Source of the DNA: Bacillota bacterium
GTDB taxonomy: Bacteria; Bacillota; Clostridia; Oscillospirales; Butyricicoccaceae
NCBI GenBank assembly: GCA_030705725.1
Contig: JAUZPW010000117.1
Coordinates: 1-5,520 of the forward strand
DNA length: 5,520 bases
Direction of reading: 5' to 3'
In this document: piece by piece, positions 1-5,446 of the stretch
Numbering within the stretch: position 1 is the stretch's first letter
How the letters are laid out: every line of letters begins with the position of its first letter
Made by a program: the position numbers and the translations under genes
The notes under the pieces: generated by a model
What the model saw: only the letters and a program-made list of their open reading frames with translations
Told to the model about the DNA's origin: nothing
The model's database searches: none

Positions 1-465
1 CGGCCGCTGTACTGCCCTTATCCGCTTTCGGTCAGCATACCGGCGATGGTGATACCGCATCTTTTGTTATTGGGCGCGGTCGAGGCGTTTTTTACGGCGG
101 CCGCCTATTCGTATGTCAAAAAGGTTTCGCCGGGCATGATCTACGCGGGAGGAAAACAAAAGATCAAGGCCGTTTACGGCCTGCTTGCGGCCCTTATCCT
201 TCTTTCCCCGCTCGGGCTTCTCGCCGCCGGGACGGCGTGGGGGGAATGGGACGGCGCGGAAATCAAAAGCATGCTCGGATATATTCCGGAAGGCATCGGC
301 AAAGGCTTCAGCCTGAAAGCGATGATGCCCGATTACTCCGTGCCGGGGCTTTCGGGAGCAGCGGGGTATATTCTTTCCGCCGCGGCGGGCGCCGCGATAC
401 TCGTTATCATCTTCAAGCTGCTCGGTCTTATATTAAAAAAGAACGCGGTGAAGGCCGATGACTGA
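1..465 (+). CDS. cbiM: Cobalt/nickel ECF transporter substrate-binding membrane component CbiM, C-terminal part (5' end cut by window)
   Basis: The frame is open from base 1, so the true start lies upstream and 154 residues are visible. The first visible residues (PYPLSVSIPAMVIPHLLL, about 6-23) match the late part of the CbiM membrane domain, which binds Co2+ or Ni2+ through an N-terminal site not seen here. A C-terminal extension follows: a hydrophobic helix running into SPLGLLAAGTAWGEW (69-83), then MPDYSVPGLSG (109-119) and a last membrane helix (about 120-145). This is the PDGLE/CbiN-like tail that some CbiM/NikM proteins carry fused in place of a separate CbiN. The stop overlaps the cbiQ start by 8 bases, which indicates one operon and probable translational coupling. 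Metal choice (Co or Ni) cannot be decided from this part. The in-frame ATG at 46 lies inside the conserved domain and is not the start. Confidence 0.9.
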   Translation, partial: RPLYCPYPLSVSIPAMVIPHLLLLGAVEAFFTAAAYSYVKKVSPGMIYAGGKQKIKAVYGLLAALILLSPLGLLAAGTAWGEWDGAEIKSMLGYIPEGIGKGFSLKAMMPDYSVPGLSGAAGYILSAAAGAAILVIIFKLLGLILKKNAVKADD

Positions 466-1240
466 CGTTATGCCGGACTGGCTTAAAGCGGAAGAAAATT
501 ACACGCCGCAAAGCGACAAAGACGCCTTCATAGACAAGAGCATAATGTCGCTTATAAAAATTATCGGCGGGGCAAGAACCGCGAACACGAGAGAACGCGG
601 GGTAAACACCGAGCTTAAAACCGCGTGCACTTTTATTCTGCTCGTGCTCATTTCGGCCTCCGGGAGCACGGCCTTTATTCTTGCCGCCGGCGCGTATCTG
701 CTTTGCGTTTTGAGCCTTATGAGGGCTCAGGAAATTTTGAGTATACTGAGGGGAAGCTTTACAGCTTCTTTATTCGCGCTTATTCTGCTCCTTCCGGCGC
801 TTAACGTTAGCTTTACGACAGCGGTCAAGGTGTTTTTATCGGTTACGGCGGCAGGTATTCTCGCGAGGTCCGCAAAGTGGCATTCAGTGACGGCGGCGCT
901 TCACAGGTTTTTTATTCCGGACATGTTTATATTTATTTTGGACACGGCTTTAAGGCACATTTTTATTCTTTCGGAATACGCTTCGGGGCTTTTTTACGCG
1001 CTCAGGCTGAGGTCTGTCGGCAGGAACAAGGGCAAATATTCTTCGCTTTCCGGAGTAGCGGGGACGGTCTTCCTGAAATCCGGGGAGATGGCGGACGAGA
1101 TGCGCTCCGCGATGGAGTGCAGAGGATTTACCGGAGAATACCGCGTTTACGGAAAGCCCAGGTTTGGAGCGGCGGATGCAATATACGCGGCGGCGAACCT
1201 CACGCTTATACTTTCTTTTATTTATCTGGAAAGAGTTTAG
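458..1240 (+). CDS. cbiQ: ECF transporter transmembrane coupling component CbiQ
   Basis: 260 residues, the usual length for CbiQ. It is the T-component that joins the substrate-binding CbiM to the ATPase CbiO in the inner membrane. A polar N-terminal stretch of about 52 residues precedes hydrophobic segments near 54-87, 100-136, 152-172 and 240-257. Two Arg-containing cytoplasmic coupling motifs typical of T-components are visible: ALRLRSVG (181-188) and SAMECRGF (217-224). These dock into grooves of the ATPase. The first is a looser match than the usual A-R-G form, and the second keeps RGF. The start ATG overlaps the end of cbiM by 8 bases and has a GGTGAAGG purine run just upstream (447-454). 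The stop is one base before the cbiO ATG. The gene order M-Q-O is the standard cobalt ECF operon, which supports the call beyond the moderate motif conservation. Confidence 0.9.
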   Translation: MTDVMPDWLKAEENYTPQSDKDAFIDKSIMSLIKIIGGARTANTRERGVNTELKTACTFILLVLISASGSTAFILAAGAYLLCVLSLMRAQEILSILRGSFTASLFALILLLPALNVSFTTAVKVFLSVTAAGILARSAKWHSVTAALHRFFIPDMFIFILDTALRHIFILSEYASGLFYALRLRSVGRNKGKYSSLSGVAGTVFLKSGEMADEMRSAMECRGFTGEYRVYGKPRFGAADAIYAAANLTLILSFIYLERV

Positions 1241-1241
1241 T

Positions 1242-2006
1242 ATGATTGAGCTTAACAAAGTAACCTATTCGTATGACGGCGAATGCGCGTTAAAAAGCAT
1301 TGACCTCTTTATAAAAAAAGGGGAGGCGGTGGCCCTTATCGGGCCGATAGGATGCGGAAAGACCACCCTTCTGAAGCTGCTCAACGGGATTATTTTACCC
1401 GAACGCGGGGCCTATAAATTTAACGGCGAGGAAATTTCAAGAAAAAAATTACAGGATGTAAAGTTTTCAAAGCTTTTTCACCAGAAAATCGGGTTTGTTT
1501 TTCAAAGCCCGGATACGCAGCTATTCTGCCCGAGCGTGAGAGAAGAAATTGCCTTCGGCCCGAGGCAGATGGGGCTTCCGGAGCCCGAAGTTGAAAAGCG
1601 GGTCGGAGACTGTCTTGCGCTTCTGGGCATTGAAAGCCTGGCGGGAAAGGCCCCTTACCATTTAAGCGGAGGGGAAAAGAAGAAGACCGCGATTGCGAGC
1701 GTAATCGCGCTTAATCCGGACGTGCTTATTCTCGACGAGCCGATGAGCGGGCTGGACCCAAAAACGCAGGTCTGGCTTTCGGAGTTCCTTCGGGGCTTCA
1801 TTAACGCCGGGAAAACGCTTATATCGGCGACTCACAACCTTGCGCTCGTGCCGCGGATTTCAAGAAGGGCCGTTCTGATCGACGGGAGGCACGCCGTCGC
1901 CGCAGATATGCCGTCGGACAAGCTCGCGGAAGAGCCGGGCCTGCTTTTAGGGGCAAACCTGATTTCCGAAGCGGATTTGCCTTTTCTGGGAAAAGAGTTT
2001 CGTTGA
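1242..2006 (+). CDS. cbiO: Cobalt/nickel ECF transporter ATP-binding protein CbiO
   Basis: 254 residues, a cytoplasmic ABC ATPase that powers metal uptake with CbiM and CbiQ. All ABC motifs are present in order: Walker A GPIGCGKTT (34-42, with Ile where Asn is usual), Q-loop in FQSPDTQLF (87-95, Q88), signature LSGGEKKK (141-148), Walker B VLILDEP (161-167, catalytic E166), D-loop SGLD (169-172) and H-switch His198. The FQSPDTQLF segment after Walker A is typical of the ECF/CbiO subfamily. I chose the ATG at 1242, one base after the cbiQ stop. It has a GGAAAGAG ribosome site at 1229-1236 and begins with the family-typical MIELNKVTYSYDG. A longer in-frame reading from 1164 would add 26 residues lying wholly inside cbiQ and is unlikely. 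The protein is slightly shorter than many CbiO proteins but has no missing motif. Confidence 0.93.
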   Translation: MIELNKVTYSYDGECALKSIDLFIKKGEAVALIGPIGCGKTTLLKLLNGIILPERGAYKFNGEEISRKKLQDVKFSKLFHQKIGFVFQSPDTQLFCPSVREEIAFGPRQMGLPEPEVEKRVGDCLALLGIESLAGKAPYHLSGGEKKKTAIASVIALNPDVLILDEPMSGLDPKTQVWLSEFLRGFINAGKTLISATHNLALVPRISRRAVLIDGRHAVAADMPSDKLAEEPGLLLGANLISEADLPFLGKEFR

Positions 2007-2031
2007 CTGTAAGCAAAAGGAAGCGTAATAT
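2003..2031 (+). promoter_or_regulatory. Putative sigma70-type promoter for the SPFH gene
   Basis: TTGACT (2003-2008) is followed after exactly 17 bases by TAATAT (2026-2031). These are 5/6 and 4/6 matches to the -35 and -10 consensus. The -35 box overlaps the cbiO stop codon. Predicted initiation near 2038 would give a leader of about 50 bases before the TTG start. No terminator is visible between cbiO and the SPFH gene, so read-through from the cobalt operon is also possible. This is a sequence match only. Confidence 0.5.
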
Positions 2032-2085
2032 GAAAGCGGCAGACGAAATAAATATGAACAGACATAAATTACTGGGGGTAATTAA

Positions 2086-4089
2086 TTGCTTTACATCAAC
2101 ATTTTGCTTATTGTTCTGGGGATAGGCCTGTTTTTATGGCTTATCGGCTTCAGGGTCATCCCGAACAACAAGATCGCGATCATCGAAAAATGGTGGTCGA
2201 CAAAGGGCTCGCTGAACGAGCAGATAATAGCGATGAACGGCGAGGCCGGATTTCAGCCGCAGATAATAAGGGGCGGCATACATTTTCTGACCCCGCTCAT
2301 GTATAAGGTGCACATTTGCCCGCTCGTCACCGTGCCGCAGGGACAGATAGCATACATCTTCGCACGCGACGGCAAACCGCTAGAACCGATACAGACGCTG
2401 GGCAGAGTCGTTCCCGAAGGCAGCAACTTTCAGAACGCGAGGGAGTTCCTGCTTCATGGCGGACAGAAGGGGCCTCAGAGGGGGATCATCCGTGAGGGAA
2501 CATATGCCTTTAACTTAGCACAGTTCATCATACTGACGCAGGACAGAATTTACTATCTACCGATGGGCACTCGGGCGGAAGAATCCACAATCGTTAAAAT
2601 GTCGGAGCTTCTTAAGGAGCGCGCGGGGTTTACCCCGATCGTAATCAAGGGCAGCGACGACAAGGTCGGCATCGTCACGGTGCACGACGGGCTATCGCTT
2701 AACCGGGAGGATATAATAGCACCCGCGGTCGGCGACGATCCGGCAAATCCCGAAACATATCACAACAACTTCCAGGACCCCGAGAAGTTCCTGAAGGCCG
2801 GCGGATTCAGAGGCAGGCAGTATCAGGTTCTGGTAGAGGGCACTTACTTTATAAACAGGTTCTTCGCCACGGTGGAGCTTATCGAAAAGACGATTATCGA
2901 CGTGGGCTACGTCGGCGTCGTTGTTTCATATATAGGCGGGAGAGGCGTCGATTCCACGGGCGCCGACTACAAGCACGGCGAGCTTGTGGATAAGGGTTTC
3001 AGGGGCGTTTGGGGCGATCCGCTGATGCCGGGCAAATATGCCTTCAACACCTATTCCGGAAAAATAATCAGAGTGCCGACAACGAATATCATACTCAAAT
3101 GGATAAGCAACCAGTCGGGGTCGCATAACTACGACGAGAACTTAAAGGAAGTCAGCCTTATAACAAAGGATGCCTTCGAGCCCTCTTTGCCCCTGTCCGT
3201 CGTTATGCATATTGATTATAAAAAAGCGCCGCTCGTTATCCAGAGGTTCGGCGACGTTAAAATGCTTGTCGACCAGACGCTTGACCCGATGGTCTCGGCG
3301 TATTTCAAAAATATCGGACAGACGAAGACGCTTATACAGCTTATTCAGGAGAGAAACGAAATTCAGAACATGGCCTCGAACGAGATGAAATCGAAATTCG
3401 AGCACTACAACCTCGAGCTTGAGGAGGTTTTGATCGGAACGCCGTCGGCCTCGGCAAACGACAACAAGATCGAGGTCATACTTGCGCAGTTAAGAGACCG
3501 GCAGATCGCCGTTGAAAGAGTTGAAACCTATTCGCAGCAGCAAAAGGCCGCGGGCAAGGAAAAAGAACTCAGGGAGGCCGAGTCGAAGGCGGCGCAGCAG
3601 AGGCTTCTGACGGAATCGGATATAAACATTGAGATCCAGAGCAACCAGGGCAAGGCGGAATATCAGAGGTCGCTCCAGGAAGCCGCGAAAATCAAGACCA
3701 TAGCGGAGGCTGAGGCCGAGAGGGAAGCGAGAGTGGGCATAGGCCGCGCCATCGCCATCGAGGAACAGGTAAAGGCATACGGCGGCCCGCAGTTCCAGGT
3801 TGTTCAGGACGTTATGAGCAAGTTTACCTCGGCCATTGAAAAGTCGCAGATCGACATTGTGCCGAAGACAGTCGTCAGCATGGGCCAGGGAGGCGGAAGC
3901 AGTTCAGTTAACATTTTTGAAATGCTTTTCGGAATGCTTATAAGCGAGAAGCTCGGCGTCGACTTTACCGCTTCTGCTAAGGACACGGATGAAAGAGTGA
4001 TTAAGGTCAAGGAAGCGATCATGAAAGCAATCGAGCAGGCGGAAAATAATAAGGAAGAGACCGGCACCGGTGAAAAAACCGGAGCATGA
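2086..4089 (+). CDS. Membrane-anchored SPFH/band-7 (flotillin-like) protein with repeated N-terminal units
   Basis: 667 residues. SPFH proteins form large membrane-bound cages or scaffolds, often linked to membrane microdomains or protease control; this protein's exact role is unknown. An N-terminal membrane helix (about 3-22) is followed by VIPNNKIAIIEKW (25-37), a band-7-like first strand. Residues 25-322 hold four divergent beta-rich units, each ending in a related turn: IRGGIHFLTP (61-70), IREGTYAFNL (135-144), LVEGTYFINR (249-258) and LMPGKYAFNT (313-322). The SPFH core follows at about 350-453, then an Ala/Glu/Lys/Gln-rich coiled coil (about 463-562). The tail has a Gly/Ser linker (600-607), a short hydrophobic patch (about 608-619) and a charged end. 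TTG is chosen because the codon before it is an in-frame TAA, a GGGGGT ribosome site lies at 2074-2079, and the membrane anchor starts immediately; the first internal Met is residue 50, too late to include the anchor. It appears to be a single-gene unit: own promoter, terminator directly after the stop. Confidence 0.88.
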   Translation: MLYINILLIVLGIGLFLWLIGFRVIPNNKIAIIEKWWSTKGSLNEQIIAMNGEAGFQPQIIRGGIHFLTPLMYKVHICPLVTVPQGQIAYIFARDGKPLEPIQTLGRVVPEGSNFQNAREFLLHGGQKGPQRGIIREGTYAFNLAQFIILTQDRIYYLPMGTRAEESTIVKMSELLKERAGFTPIVIKGSDDKVGIVTVHDGLSLNREDIIAPAVGDDPANPETYHNNFQDPEKFLKAGGFRGRQYQVLVEGTYFINRFFATVELIEKTIIDVGYVGVVVSYIGGRGVDSTGADYKHGELVDKGFRGVWGDPLMPGKYAFNTYSGKIIRVPTTNIILKWISNQSGSHNYDENLKEVSLITKDAFEPSLPLSVVMHIDYKKAPLVIQRFGDVKMLVDQTLDPMVSAYFKNIGQTKTLIQLIQERNEIQNMASNEMKSKFEHYNLELEEVLIGTPSASANDNKIEVILAQLRDRQIAVERVETYSQQQKAAGKEKELREAESKAAQQRLLTESDINIEIQSNQGKAEYQRSLQEAAKIKTIAEAEAEREARVGIGRAIAIEEQVKAYGGPQFQVVQDVMSKFTSAIEKSQIDIVPKTVVSMGQGGGSSSVNIFEMLFGMLISEKLGVDFTASAKDTDERVIKVKEAIMKAIEQAENNKEETGTGEKTGA

Positions 4090-4090
4090 T

Positions 4091-4130
4091 AAAAACAAGA
4101 GGCCCGCTTTGGCGGGCCCCTTGTTTTTTT
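4091..4130 (+). terminator. Strong intrinsic terminator after the SPFH gene
   Basis: GGCCCGC (4101-4107) and GCGGGCC (4112-4118) form a 7-bp GC-rich stem with a TTTG loop. It is extended, after one A/C mismatch, by AAAAACAAG (4091-4099) pairing with CTTGTTTTT (4120-4128). A run of seven T (4124-4130) follows. The A-run on the other side means it could also stop transcription from the right on the minus strand, though no convergent gene is visible. It begins one base after the SPFH stop codon and separates that gene from the Tad block. Confidence 0.93.
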
Positions 4131-4245
4131 GAAACCGAAGAGGGGATTAAGTCGGGGAAAAGGGCGGCAAATTCCAACAAAATACAGGCTTAAAATGGGA
4201 AAAAGCGGCGCAATAAAAGATTTTATATAATTTTTAATAATATTG
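4131..4245. other. Intergenic stretch with no gene seen
   Basis: About 115 bases between the terminator and the next promoter. I see no convincing coding frame, hairpin or repeat. It becomes strongly A+T-rich from about 4210, as expected just upstream of a promoter, and could hold an activator site that I cannot identify. It is the first part of a roughly 400-base gene-free region; the rest is the promoter and riboswitch leader listed below. Confidence 0.6.
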
Positions 4246-4274
4246 TTGACATTTATCGAAGACAATGATATTTT
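4246..4274 (+). promoter_or_regulatory. Sigma70-type promoter of the Tad operon
   Basis: A perfect -35 box TTGACA (4246-4251) is followed after 17 bases by TATTTT (4269-4274), a 4/6 match to the -10 consensus. A TG at 4266-4267 gives an extended -10 (TGnTATTTT). The surrounding DNA is A+T-rich. Predicted initiation near 4281 yields a leader of about 205-210 bases that contains the whole riboswitch and its terminator before the TTG of the prepilin peptidase. Its position immediately upstream of a recognisable aptamer strengthens the call. Confidence 0.72.
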
Positions 4275-4319
4275 GTAAGTAAAACTAAGTATTTTTTAAT
4301 TTTTATTTGAAAAATATAA

Positions 4320-4398
4320 TATTTGGCAAACTTATTGAAAAGTAAGGACGCAAAGCTAAAGGGTCTAAGGGCGCAGCCTAAGACTGCCAGTTGCAACT
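4320..4398 (+). ncRNA. GEMM-I cyclic-di-GMP riboswitch aptamer (c-di-GMP-I)
   Basis: The conserved GEMM-I pieces occur in order: GGCAAAC (4325-4331); P2 hairpin CTTATT/AGTAAG (4331-4336 with 4341-4346) capped by a GAAA tetraloop (4337-4340); the core GGACGCAAAGC (4346-4356); P3 with facing CUAAG elements, TCTAAGG (4364-4370) and CCTAAGA (4377-4383), where the tetraloop receptor belongs; and closing GCCAGTTGC (4386-4394). GCAA (4326-4329) can pair with TTGC (4391-4394). The base I align by eye with Vc2 G20, a ligand contact, is G (4325), as in c-di-GMP binders; cGAMP-selective GEMM-Ib members carry A there. The outer P1 helix looks very short: only about two A-U pairs beyond the core. The aptamer lies in the leader of the prepilin peptidase/flp operon, so c-di-GMP probably controls Tad pilus expression. 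Confidence 0.93.
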
Positions 4399-4402
4399 AA
4401 GG

Positions 4403-4426
4403 AAGGCATTGCTGTAAGGCATTGCT
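4403..4426 (+). repeat. 11-bp direct repeat between aptamer and terminator
   Basis: AAGGCATTGCT occurs twice, at 4403-4413 and 4416-4426, separated by GT (period 13). The second copy runs directly into six T (4426-4431). The repeat sits in the expression platform, where alternative pairing with the aptamer would be expected, so it may take part in switching. It could also be a simple local duplication. Confidence 0.8.
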
Positions 4427-4431
4427 TTTTT

Positions 4432-4467
4432 AAACGGCGGTTGGCGAAACCGCTGTTTTTTTATTTT
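4432..4467 (+). terminator. Intrinsic terminator of the riboswitch expression platform
   Basis: AAACGGCGGTT (4432-4442) pairs with AACCGCTGTTT (4448-4458) in an 11-bp stem with one G-U pair and a GGCGA loop. It is followed by a T-rich tract (4456-4467, one A). It lies 33 bases after the aptamer and 22 bases before the prepilin peptidase start, so it can only act as a leader terminator (attenuator) for the downstream operon. Whether ligand promotes or relieves termination cannot be settled by eye. Confidence 0.88.
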
Positions 4468-4489
4468 CGGAAACGGGGCGGAATACGGT

Positions 4490-5119
4490 TTGAATATTTA
4501 CATACCCGCGGCATTTTTGACAGCGGGCTCACTGACGGGGCTTCTGATGAAAAAAGTAACGGCAGAAGCAATAAAAAAAAGAGGCGATGAAAAAACAGGC
4601 GGGTTTCCGTTTAACGGAGGTTTTGTCTGGCCCGCGGCGTTCGCGCTGCTCTTTTTCGGAGCCTACCTTTATTTCGGAATAAGCATTAAGTCCGCGGAGT
4701 TTATTTTCGCATCAACCGCCGCCATTATGATCGCGGCGGTCGATTACTCGATACGGCGGATACCGAACGGCACGCTCCTTTCGCTTATTCTCGGATTTGC
4801 GGCGTTTTTTTCGCTTGGGGGGTCGTTATCCGGGCTTTCAAGCCATCTGGCGGGACTTGCGGCAGGCTTGGGCATTTTCACGGCACCCTTTGCCGTGGGG
4901 CAGCGGGCGGGCGCCGGGGATATTAAATACGGCGCGGTAATCGGCCTTTTTCTGGGGTATTATTACGGGATCATCGCGTTTTTTATAACGGCGGCTTTAT
5001 TCTTCGTTTACGCCTCTGCTCTGTTCGTTACTAAAAAGGGAGGGCTTAAAACAAAAACGGCGCTTGGCCCGTATATGTCTGCCGGATTTATGGTGGCTCT
5101 CGTTTTATCTCTTGCGTAG
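4490..5119 (+). CDS. tadV: A24-family prepilin peptidase of the Tad/Flp pilus (TadV/CpaA-like)
   Basis: 209 residues, almost entirely membrane segments. It is an inner-membrane aspartyl protease that removes the leader from Flp pilin and TadE/F-type pseudopilins. The two catalytic Asp motifs are clear: D85 in DYSIRRIPN (85-93) and D144 in GAGDIKYG (141-148). The late motif ALGPYMSAGF (191-200) matches the GP-containing C-terminal signature of this family. Residues 1-75 form an extra N-terminal membrane region with a degenerate GSxxG stretch (13-17). They lack the Cys pairs of the PilD methyltransferase domain, so it is probably a peptidase only. It is longer than typical TadV/CpaA (about 150 residues). 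The start is TTG at 4490, with a weak G-rich ribosome site (GGGGCGG, 4475-4481). The reading frame upstream holds no ATG, GTG or TTG before a stop at 4415. It is the first gene after the riboswitch, 45 bases before flp. Confidence 0.9.
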   Translation: MNIYIPAAFLTAGSLTGLLMKKVTAEAIKKRGDEKTGGFPFNGGFVWPAAFALLFFGAYLYFGISIKSAEFIFASTAAIMIAAVDYSIRRIPNGTLLSLILGFAAFFSLGGSLSGLSSHLAGLAAGLGIFTAPFAVGQRAGAGDIKYGAVIGLFLGYYYGIIAFFITAALFFVYASALFVTKKGGLKTKTALGPYMSAGFMVALVLSLA

Positions 5120-5151
5120 CCCGGAAAGTTTAAGATATGTCAATCAATTTT

Positions 5152-5158
5152 AGGAGGT
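5152..5158 (+). promoter_or_regulatory. Near-perfect ribosome binding site of the Flp pilin gene
   Basis: AGGAGGT, a full match to the anti-Shine-Dalgarno core, lies 6 bases before the flp ATG. It is far stronger than the site in front of the upstream TTG-start peptidase. This fits the need for many pilin copies per peptidase from one mRNA. Confidence 0.85.
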
Positions 5159-5164
5159 AAAAAG

Positions 5165-5350
5165 ATGAAAAAACTGGTTTCCAAAACGGCGGGGTTTTTA
5201 AGCGAGGAAGACGGACAGGGCATGGTCGAGTACGGACTTATTCTGGGATTAATTGCGGTTGCCGCTATCGCCGCTCTGGTGGCGCTCGGCCCGAAGATCT
5301 CGGATATTTTCACGAACGCGGGCAATAAAATCCCCGCTACGGCCTCGTAA
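5165..5350 (+). CDS. flp: Flp/Fap-family pilin, major subunit of the Tad pilus
   Basis: 61 residues, the normal size for a Flp pilin. A short charged leader ends in EEDG, followed by QGMVEYGL. This is the Flp processing motif G|xxxxEY, with cleavage expected between G17 and Q18, Glu at +5 and Tyr at +6 of the mature 44-residue protein. A single hydrophobic helix (about 24-43, LILGLIAVAAIAALVALG) follows for membrane insertion and filament packing, then a short polar tail ending NKIPATAS. The processing enzyme is encoded directly upstream and a TadE-like gene lies downstream, giving Tad locus context. The ATG at 5165 has an excellent ribosome site. I see no separate promoter in the 45-base gap, so expression probably depends on the c-di-GMP riboswitch leader. 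Confidence 0.95.
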   Translation: MKKLVSKTAGFLSEEDGQGMVEYGLILGLIAVAAIAALVALGPKISDIFTNAGNKIPATAS

Positions 5351-5374
5351 ACTAAAAACCGGATTTTTTCAGGC

Positions 5375-5418
5375 GTACCGCCCGGAACAGCTCCGGGCGG
5401 TACATTCCATCCGGAATG
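5375..5418 (+). promoter_or_regulatory. Intercistronic hairpins between flp and the tadE-like gene (no U-tract)
   Basis: GTACCGCCCGGA (5375-5386) pairs perfectly with TCCGGGCGGTAC (5392-5403) as a 12-bp, GC-rich stem with a 5-base loop. A smaller hairpin, CATTCC/GGAATG (5403-5408 with 5413-5418), overlaps its last base. No run of T follows, so this is not a classical intrinsic terminator. Such stems after an abundant first product often stabilise the upstream mRNA segment or cause partial termination. Here that would favour pilin over the assembly genes, but this is inference. Confidence 0.7.
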
Positions 5419-5446
5419 CCCGGTACTCACTCGGAGGGGGCGCAAA

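Noticed and set aside
1164..1241. Extended N-terminus of CbiO from ATG 1164
   Set aside because: The added 26 residues lie wholly inside cbiQ, are Arg-rich and unlike ABC ATPase N-termini. ATG 1242 has a good ribosome site and the family-typical first residues.
2030..2125. Small ORF of 31 codons (MKAADEINMN...) between cbiO and the SPFH gene
   Set aside because: It overlaps the SPFH start in another frame, its ATG lies at the predicted -10 box upstream of the predicted transcript start, and the protein resembles nothing I know.
3804..4265. 153-residue minus-strand reading frame
   Set aside because: It runs through the SPFH coding region, the terminator and the Tad promoter region, has no recognisable family, and its first part reads as A+T-rich intergenic DNA. 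It is a chance open frame.
4389..4398. Palindrome AGTTGCAACT as an operator
   Set aside because: It is part of the conserved 3' strand of the riboswitch aptamer, which explains most of it; no second copy is seen.
5375..5403. Intrinsic terminator after flp
   Set aside because: The stem is strong but no T-run follows it, and a well-signalled gene of the same pathway begins 44 bases later. It is listed as an intercistronic hairpin instead.
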